Assembly (NCBI GenBank): GCA_029240775.1
Contig: JARDZQ010000075.1
Span: 1 to 7,447 of the forward strand
DNA from: Rubrobacteraceae bacterium
Lineage (GTDB): Bacteria > Actinomycetota > Rubrobacteria > Rubrobacterales > Rubrobacteraceae
DNA: 7,447 nt
Reading direction: 5' to 3'
The stretch's first letter is position 1. Each line of letters opens with the position of its first letter. The notes below the pieces were generated by a model. It was not told the DNA's origin. It saw only the letters and a list, made by a program, of their open reading frames with translations, and searched no databases. A program made the translations under genes and the position numbers. Shown piece by piece: positions 1 through 5,647 of this stretch.

Positions 1-364
1 GGTCGTAGGAAAGTGTGGTGTCGGAGATCTCGATCAGGAGCAGCACGTCTTCGGGCATCGGCAACGATTCCCTGTAGTCCCTGACCCGGAGCACGGTGAG
101 GTCGGGCTGCGGCTCGGAATGCTCGTCGAGCCTCACCGGGTTCTGGACGCTGACGATGGCCGCATCGCCGACGCCCCTCACCAGCAGTCGGGTCAACTGG
201 TTCACGCAGGTAAAGTGCCTTGTGCCTATGGCGGCCATCTCGACGATCTCGCCCTCGATGAGCTCTACCCGGTCGTCTTCGTGCAGGATCCCGGCCTCGC
301 CCATGCGATGGTAGTCGTGCACTGTGAAGCGCCGCCGCGTGACCTCGTGCGTCTTGGTGTCCAC
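1..364 (-). CDS. Uma2-family (DUF820) putative endonuclease, 3' end outside window
   Basis: Reading the minus strand from a GTG at 364 gives 121 codons without a stop up to the window edge. The product begins MDTKTHEVTRRRFTVHDYHR. It shows the Uma2 family pattern in order: RVELIEGEIVEM (residues 32-43), a following IGTRH, VQNPVRLDEHSEPQPDL (73-89) and PEDVLLLIEISDTTL (104-118). Uma2 proteins have a PD-(D/E)xK nuclease fold. D88 in QPD and E112 in IEI are the likely metal-binding acids; the catalytic lysine would lie beyond the window. Full proteins are usually about 180-200 residues, so roughly a third is missing. The GTG start is chosen because GGAGGG sits a few bases upstream and a promoter-like element lies about 36 bases upstream. 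The biological role of Uma2 proteins is poorly known; they occur in many copies in cyanobacteria, actinobacteria and Chloroflexi. No functional link to the neighbouring biotin genes is apparent. Confidence 0.88.
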   Translation of the reverse strand, partial: MDTKTHEVTRRRFTVHDYHRMGEAGILHEDDRVELIEGEIVEMAAIGTRHFTCVNQLTRLLVRGVGDAAIVSVQNPVRLDEHSEPQPDLTVLRVRDYRESLPMPEDVLLLIEISDTTLSYD

Positions 365-399
365 AGGAACCCTCCGGTGGCTCGCTCCTCTCAACGCGA

Positions 400-428
400 A
401 GTATACCCGGGCAAAACGGCGCTCCGAA
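400..428 (-). promoter_or_regulatory. Probable promoter of the Uma2-family gene
   Basis: On the minus strand, TTCGGA (428-423) is followed after exactly 17 bases by TATACT (405-400). The -10 box matches consensus at 5 of 6 positions, the -35 at only 3 of 6. The -10 box lies about 36 bases before the GTG start at 364, which suits a short leader. It is overlapped by an inverted repeat, GAAGTAT (398-404) and ATACTTC (430-436), which could be an operator. This promoter implies that the nuclease gene is transcribed independently of accC. Confidence 0.5.
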
Positions 429-446
429 CATACTTCTCGGACCCTG

Positions 447-1787
<1,341 letters not shown>

Positions 1788-1856
1788 GTCGCAACCTCCC
1801 TCGGGCCCCGTCAGCAGGGTCTCATCGTACCCGCGTGGCGCTTTCCGTGCTCTTTT

Positions 1857-2399
1857 TCAGACCCGCGACGGAGATATGGCGGGGGCCGCAGCGACCGCGA
1901 CGAGCGCGGCGAGGGCGACCTTGATCAGGTCGAACGGCACGAAGATGAGAACGCCTTGCGCCACCGCGACCGCGAGGGGCAACTCCGTGACCACCGAGAG
2001 CCAGACGGCGCCGAGGGCGTAGATTACGGCGAGCGCCACACACCCAAGCAGGAAGCTGGAGAACAACGCCCGTCGGCGGGTGGCGCTCCTCGCGGCGGGT
2101 GCCGCGAGTCCTGCGACGGCGGCGGCTACCGGGTAGGAGAGGAGGTAACCTCCGGTAGGGCCGAGCAGCACGCCGAGACCGCCCCTGAACTCGGCGAAGA
2201 CCGGCACGCCGATAGCTCCGACGAGGAGGTAGATGATCTGCGCCAGAGCCCCGTAGCGCGGTCCGAGCAGTAGCCCGCAGAGGACGACAGCCAGTACCTG
2301 CAACGTGAAGGGGATCGGGAAGATCGGGACGGCGATCTGGGCCGCAACCGCCGTCACCGCGGCCATGAGCGCCGCCCGGGTCATCATCGCCAGCCTCAA
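1857..2399 (-). CDS. bioY: Biotin transporter substrate-binding membrane protein BioY
   Basis: The 180-residue, strongly hydrophobic product is a BioY protein, the substrate-capture (S) component of ECF-type biotin importers; it can work with a shared EcfAAT energizing module or, in some species, alone. Visible family motifs are PIPFTLQVLAV (28-38), the GPRYGALAQIIYLLVGAIGVP stretch (split around residues 46-66), GPTGGYLLSYP (80-90) and FVPFDLIKV (153-161), with about six membrane segments. The start is TTG at 2399, supported by GGAAGGGG about five bases upstream; an ATG four codons later (2387) is an alternative. No ecfA/ecfT genes follow; the next gene is accC, 69 bp downstream. Its place in this cluster suggests that biotin supply is matched to a biotin enzyme encoded here. 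Confidence 0.95.
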   Translation of the reverse strand: MRLAMMTRAALMAAVTAVAAQIAVPIFPIPFTLQVLAVVLCGLLLGPRYGALAQIIYLLVGAIGVPVFAEFRGGLGVLLGPTGGYLLSYPVAAAVAGLAAPAARSATRRRALFSSFLLGCVALAVIYALGAVWLSVVTELPLAVAVAQGVLIFVPFDLIKVALAALVAVAAAPAISPSRV

Positions 2400-2430
2400 C
2401 CGGTCCCCTTCCGCTAGTATCCAGGCTCCC

Positions 2431-2439
2431 TGTTAAACA
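2431..2439. promoter_or_regulatory. Short TGTTAAACA palindrome in the divergent intergenic region
   Basis: TGTT-A-AACA is a perfect 4-1-4 inverted repeat immediately upstream of the TTGACC box. Together with the direct repeat CGCTAGTA (2412-2419 and 2461-2468), it is the only obvious structure in the 106-bp bioY/pxpB-like intergenic region. It could be an operator half-site. It does not match the full two-half-site BirA operator (TTGTTAACC-type halves about 15 bases apart) nor the actinobacterial BioQ site, so the regulator is unknown. Confidence 0.25.
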
Positions 2440-2443
2440 TACA

Positions 2444-2472
2444 TTGACCGGGATTTCTCGCGCTAGTAGTAT
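2444..2472 (+). promoter_or_regulatory. Probable sigma-70-type promoter of the pxpB-like operon
   Basis: TTGACC (2444-2449) and TAGTAT (2467-2472) are separated by exactly 17 bases. The -35 box matches consensus at 5 of 6 positions and the -10 at 4 of 6. The -10 box lies 33 bases upstream of the ATG at 2506. The region is locally AT-richer than its surroundings. It lies between divergent bioY and pxpB-like genes, so a regulator bound here could control both sides. Confidence 0.62.
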
Positions 2473-2505
2473 TTTCGGCACCGTCGAGGGAATGTGGGGT
2501 GATAT

Positions 2506-3411
2506 ATGGGCCGCAGCGTCGAGACCGAGCTGCCTCAGGCGCGGTACAGCTACGGTGGGGACGAGTTCGTCTTCGTCGAGCTCTCCGAGGCGATGAGCCT
2601 GAAGGTCAACTTCCGGGCAATGGCGATAACCAACAAGCTCAGAGATGAGAACATCGAGGGCGTCACCGACATCTGCCCCTCCAACGCCTCGTACATGATC
2701 CGGATAGACCCCGACGTGCTCCATCCGGACGAACTGATCTCCCGCCTCAAGGAGATAGACGAGGAGGTCGGCGACATCCACGGCTTCGAGCTAAACACGA
2801 GGGTCGTGGACGTGCCGGTCATGATAGACGACCCCTGGACCCACGAGGCCCTGATGCGCTTCCGCGACCGTCACCAGGACCCGGATTCCACCGACCTGGA
2901 GTACTCGGCGCGAATAAACGGCTACGACTCGAAGGAGGACTTCATCGAGGCGCTCCTCGGCTCACCGTGGCTGGTGACCATGATCGGGTTCGTGCCCGGG
3001 CTGCCCTGGTGCTACCAGCTGGTCCCGCCGGAGGAGCAGATCGAGGTCCCCAAGTACGTGAGACCTCGCACGTACACCCCGGAACGCGCCTTCGGCTTCG
3101 GCGGCGGCTTCGCGGTGATCTACTCCGTAGAAGGCGCCGGCGGCTACCAGCTCTTCGGCCGCTCGCCTGTCCCGGTTCTCGACGTGCAGCAGCGCCTCCC
3201 GGACTTCCGGGACTCCATCGTGTTCCCCAAACCGGGGGACATCTGGAACTACCGCCGCATAGACCGCGAGGAGTTCGACCGGTTCGAGGCCGAGGTCGAG
3301 GAAGGAACTTTCGAGTACAAGAAGAAGGACTTCGTCTTCCACCCGGACCGCGCGCTCGAAGACCCGCACGCGTACAACGAGGAGATCCTGGGGGTCCTCT
3401 ATGGGGATTAG
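2506..3411 (+). CDS. pxpB: PxpB/KipI-like carboxyltransferase subunit (AHS1 domain), urea-carboxylase-like variant
   Basis: This 301-residue protein belongs to the allophanate-hydrolase-subunit-1/PxpB/KipI family (cyclophilin-like fold), the partner of the next gene's product. An N-terminal ferredoxin-like part (about residues 20-100, with YMIRIDPDVLHPDEL at 63-77) precedes the core. The core contains GFVPGLPW (161-168), the family's GFxPGxP motif. The next segment, RTYTPERAFGFGGGF (188-202) and GGYQLFGRSP (212-221), reads like the carboxyltransferase end of urea carboxylase (RTxTPexaxGiGG, GGYQxvGRT) rather than the AGSVxIAGxQTGIYP of typical PxpB. The C-terminal part, with a FPKPGDIWNYRRI segment and an acidic tail, makes it about 60-80 residues longer than usual PxpB. 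The ATG at 2506 is preceded by GGGGTGAT, complementary to the 16S tail. The 3' end overlaps the next gene by 11 bp. The symbol reflects family membership; the actual substrate may not be 5-oxoproline. Confidence 0.88.
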   Translation: MGRSVETELPQARYSYGGDEFVFVELSEAMSLKVNFRAMAITNKLRDENIEGVTDICPSNASYMIRIDPDVLHPDELISRLKEIDEEVGDIHGFELNTRVVDVPVMIDDPWTHEALMRFRDRHQDPDSTDLEYSARINGYDSKEDFIEALLGSPWLVTMIGFVPGLPWCYQLVPPEEQIEVPKYVRPRTYTPERAFGFGGGFAVIYSVEGAGGYQLFGRSPVPVLDVQQRLPDFRDSIVFPKPGDIWNYRRIDREEFDRFEAEVEEGTFEYKKKDFVFHPDRALEDPHAYNEEILGVLYGD

Positions 3412-4375
3412 GGTGAAGAGCCCGGGTCTACTTACTACGGTCCAGGACACGGGGCGCTTTGGCGAATACGCCCTCGGTATGCCCCCTTCAGGGGCGATGG
3501 ACGTCTTCTCCTACCAGGTCGGCAACTACCTGGTGGGCAACGAAGAAGGCGCGGCGAGCCTTGAGATCACGTACTTCGGCCCCGAGCTGGAGTTCACCGA
3601 GGGCGCCGTCATCGCCGTAACCGGCGCCGAGATGCCGCCCAAGATAAACGGTGAGGAGGCGCCGACGTGGGAGACGCTGGAGGTGGGGGAGGGTGACGTG
3701 CTCTCCTTCGACTACCTCAAGAGCGGCGCGAGGTCGTACCTCGCGGTTGCGGGCGGCATAGATGTCCCCCTCTTCATGCACAGCCGCTCGACGTACACCC
3801 TGATTGGCTTGGGCGGACATGAGGGGCGTGCCCTGCAAGAGGGCGACGAGCTGAAGATCGGGGAGTCCCGAAACGGCGGAGGACAGGTCGGCAAGAGGGT
3901 AGACGATGACCACATCCCCGCCTACTCCAGGGAGACGGAGCTGCGCGTTATCATCGGCCTGGCCAGCTACCGGCTGACGGAAGAGAGCATGGAGGAGTTC
4001 CTGAACACGACCTGGACCGTTACCCCCGATGCAGACCGCGTCGGCTACCGTTACAGGGGCGGCGAGCTCAAGTTTGTCGAGCGCGAGCAGCCTGCCGGCG
4101 CGGGGAGCGACCCGGCCAACGTCGTAGACTTCGGCTATCCCATAGGCTCTATCCAGGTGCCAGGCGGGGTCGAGCCCATCGTGCTGATGAACGATGCCGT
4201 GACCGGCGGGGGCTACGCGACCATCGGAACCGTAATAAGCGCCGACCGCGACAAGCTCGCCCAGACCAAGACCAACGACAAGACCCGCTTCCGCTCCGTG
4301 GACCTGGACGAAGCGCTGAAGGCCCGTAAAGACAGGGGCGAGCAGATGGAAGAGATCAAAGGCTCACTGACGTGA
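3401..4375 (+). CDS. pxpC: PxpC/KipA-like biotin-dependent carboxyltransferase subunit (AHS2 domain)
   Basis: The 324-residue product is a full-length allophanate-hydrolase-subunit-2/PxpC/KipA protein. Motifs in order: SPGLLTTVQDTGRFGEYALG (7-26), PPSGAMD (28-34), LVGNEEGAASLEIT (44-57), VTGAEMP (73-79), RSYLAVAGGIDVP (111-123), SRSTYTLIGLGGHEGRAL (128-145), DRVGYRYRG (212-220) and IQVPGGVEPIVLMNDAVTGG (251-270). GGHEGRAL and DPANVVDFGYPIG (237-249) resemble urea carboxylase (GGHAGRxL, HPSNIHDNAYAIG) more than standard PxpC. In place of the usual LGSRST the sequence is FMHSRST, so the Gly before Ser is His (H127). Its ATG lies inside the last codons of the upstream gene, so translation is probably coupled and the two proteins most likely form a heterocomplex. 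In urea carboxylase the equivalent two domains form the carboxyltransferase that moves CO2 from biotin to nitrogen. Confidence 0.9.
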   Translation: MGIRVKSPGLLTTVQDTGRFGEYALGMPPSGAMDVFSYQVGNYLVGNEEGAASLEITYFGPELEFTEGAVIAVTGAEMPPKINGEEAPTWETLEVGEGDVLSFDYLKSGARSYLAVAGGIDVPLFMHSRSTYTLIGLGGHEGRALQEGDELKIGESRNGGGQVGKRVDDDHIPAYSRETELRVIIGLASYRLTEESMEEFLNTTWTVTPDADRVGYRYRGGELKFVEREQPAGAGSDPANVVDFGYPIGSIQVPGGVEPIVLMNDAVTGGGYATIGTVISADRDKLAQTKTNDKTRFRSVDLDEALKARKDRGEQMEEIKGSLT

Positions 4376-4379
4376 GCCG

Positions 4380-4553
4380 CGGTCGGCTATCAGCGGTCAG
4401 CAAGGAGAGCACGCGGTTTGATGCTCTCGGTCGCTTTACATGCCATCCGTCGAGACCGTCTGTGCCGGAAGCCGTTTCGCGAAGCGTCGACCGGGTAGGA
4501 GCCCAACGGTGTATAGCGAAAAGTGACCGCCGAGGACTGATAGCCGCCGACCG
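4380..4553. repeat. Imperfect inverted repeat filling the pxpC-pxpA gap
   Basis: The 190-bp stretch 4376-4565 between the two genes holds an imperfect inverted repeat. The left arm (4380-4399) reads CGGTCGG-CTATCAG-CGGTCA. The right arm (4524-4553, read on the minus strand) contains the same three words in the same order with 3- and 7-base insertions between them. Inside are a perfect 7-bp hairpin, GAGAGCA (4405-4411) with TGCTCTC (4422-4428), and a near-palindrome centred on TTCGCGAA (4476-4483). No poly-T tract follows, so it is not an obvious intrinsic terminator, and I see no convincing promoter. It could be a dispersed intergenic repeat or MITE-like insertion, or an RNA structure that adjusts expression between the carboxyltransferase genes and pxpA. 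Confidence 0.5.
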
Positions 4554-4565
4554 AAGGGAGGCGTC

Positions 4566-5339
4566 ATGAGAATCGACCTGAACTGCGACATGGGGGAGAG
4601 CTTCGGCCCCTGGAAGATGGGCTTCGACGAGGAGATGATGCGCTACATCTCCTCGGCCAACGTCGCTGGCGGCTTCCACGGCGGCGACCCGCACGTCATG
4701 CGCAAGACCGTCGCGCTCGCGAAGGAGAACGGGGTGGCCGTCGGCATCCACTCGGGCTACAGGGACCTGGTGGGCTTCGGGCGGCGCGAGATCCAGATGT
4801 CGCCCGACGAGGTGCACGACGAGTTGCTCTACCAGCTCGGAGCCCTGCGGGAGTTCGCGCGCTACTATGACATGGAGGTTCAGCACGTAAAGCCGCATGG
4901 GGCCCTCTACATGGTCGCCGCGCGCGACGAGGAGCTCTCGCGTGCGATCATCGAGGCGATACAGCGCGTCGATCCGGGCCTCCACCTTTTCTGCATGCAG
5001 TCCTCCATGACCTACGAGCTGGCGAAGAAGCTGGACCAGCCGGTCGTCGCCGAGTTCTACGCCGATCGCGGGTACAACGACGACGCTCAGATCGTCTTCA
5101 CCCGTGCCGTCACCGAGGAGCTGGATCCCGAGGAGGTCGGCGACCGGGTGGTGCGGGCCGTGACCGAAGGCAAGGTCACGGCGGAGAGCGGGAACGACAT
5201 AGAGGTAGGCGCCGACTCCGTCTGCGTCCACGGCGACACCCCGGGAGCCGTGAGGTTGGCCGAGGAAATCGCCCGGAAGCTGGACGAGAACGGCATCGAG
5301 ATCCGGCCCCTCGGCCGGGCTGGGCAGAAGATCTCTTAA
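4566..5339 (+). CDS. pxpA: LamB/YcsF family protein, divergent 5-oxoprolinase subunit A-like
   Basis: The 257-residue protein has the usual length of PxpA/YcsF, which with PxpBC forms the ATP-dependent prokaryotic 5-oxoprolinase opening the lactam ring of pyroglutamate. Family motifs: MRIDLNCDMGESFG (1-14), SANVAGGFHGGDP (30-42), FGRRE (71-75), HVKPHGALY (107-115), FYADRGY (164-170) and VCVHGD (219-224). Several positions that are nearly constant in the family differ: ANIACGFHAGDP has become ANVAGGFHGGDP (Cys to Gly at 35, Ala to Gly at 39), AHPG/AHPS has become IHSG (61-64), and the region after the ADR motif lacks the usual DG.L..R pattern, reading NDDAQIVFTR. This argues for altered substrate or mechanism. 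GGGAGG four bases before the ATG supports the start. It is separated from pxpC by 190 bp and from the biotin carrier gene by only 11 bp. Confidence 0.92.
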   Translation: MRIDLNCDMGESFGPWKMGFDEEMMRYISSANVAGGFHGGDPHVMRKTVALAKENGVAVGIHSGYRDLVGFGRREIQMSPDEVHDELLYQLGALREFARYYDMEVQHVKPHGALYMVAARDEELSRAIIEAIQRVDPGLHLFCMQSSMTYELAKKLDQPVVAEFYADRGYNDDAQIVFTRAVTEELDPEEVGDRVVRAVTEGKVTAESGNDIEVGADSVCVHGDTPGAVRLAEEIARKLDENGIEIRPLGRAGQKIS

Positions 5340-5350
5340 AGGAGCGAGAA

Positions 5351-5590
5351 TTGGCCGACAAGACCGTAAAGGCGCAGATGCCGGGCACCTTCTACCGCCG
5401 TCCCGACCCGGAGAGCGACCCCTACGTCAACGAGGGCGACAGTGTCTCGGCCGGGGACACCGTGGGCCTGATCGAGGTGATGAAGTCCTTCCACGAGGTG
5501 AAGGCCGAAGACGACGGCACCATCTCGAAGTTCCTCGTCGAGAACGAGGAGGCCGTGGACGCGGGCCAGGACATCGTGGAGCTGGGGTAG
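5351..5590 (+). CDS. accB: Small biotin carboxyl carrier protein (biotinyl domain only)
   Basis: The 79-residue product is essentially one biotinyl domain. It contains QMPGTFYRRPDPES (9-22), a hammerhead-type biotin attachment loop EVMKSF (42-47) with K45 as the expected biotinylated lysine, and a closing GQDIVEL. AccB of fatty-acid synthesis is about 150 residues with an N-terminal Pro/Ala-rich linker; that part is absent here. The usual EAMKM is EVMKS: the Met-Lys pair is kept, the flanks vary. The TTG start is chosen because AAAGGAG ends six bases upstream and the encoded protein then begins right at the domain; the first internal ATG (5378) would cut into it. It follows pxpA by 11 bp, so it is co-transcribed. 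It probably shuttles carboxybiotin between the AccC encoded on the other strand and the PxpBC-like pair. The symbol is by family; it need not serve acetyl-CoA carboxylase. Confidence 0.9.
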   Translation: MADKTVKAQMPGTFYRRPDPESDPYVNEGDSVSAGDTVGLIEVMKSFHEVKAEDDGTISKFLVENEEAVDAGQDIVELG

Positions 5591-5647
5591 ATACCCGGCG
5601 TTGGAGAGGCGTTCACGGAAAAAAAGTGTGCAACGAAGGAGGCCGGC

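Noticed and set aside
423..441. TCCGA/TCGGA hairpin just after the accC stop as a terminator
   Set aside because: The stem is only 5 bp with a 9-base loop and no T-tract follows on the minus strand; it also overlaps the Uma2 promoter candidate.
2400..2443. BirA- or BioQ-type biotin operator upstream of bioY
   Set aside because: Only one TGTTAAAC-like half is visible; the partner half at the expected spacing is missing. I also see no convincing -35/-10 pair for bioY.
1822..2781. Long minus-strand open frame across bioY, the intergenic region and the start of the pxpB-like gene
   Set aside because: It is antisense to pxpB-like and out of frame with bioY, both of which have clear family motifs; its translation is Arg/Gly-rich with no recognisable domain.
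4356..5231. Minus-strand open frame of 291 codons over pxpA
   Set aside because: Antisense to pxpA, which has all main LamB/YcsF motifs and a good ribosome binding site; no family resemblance in the shadow frame.
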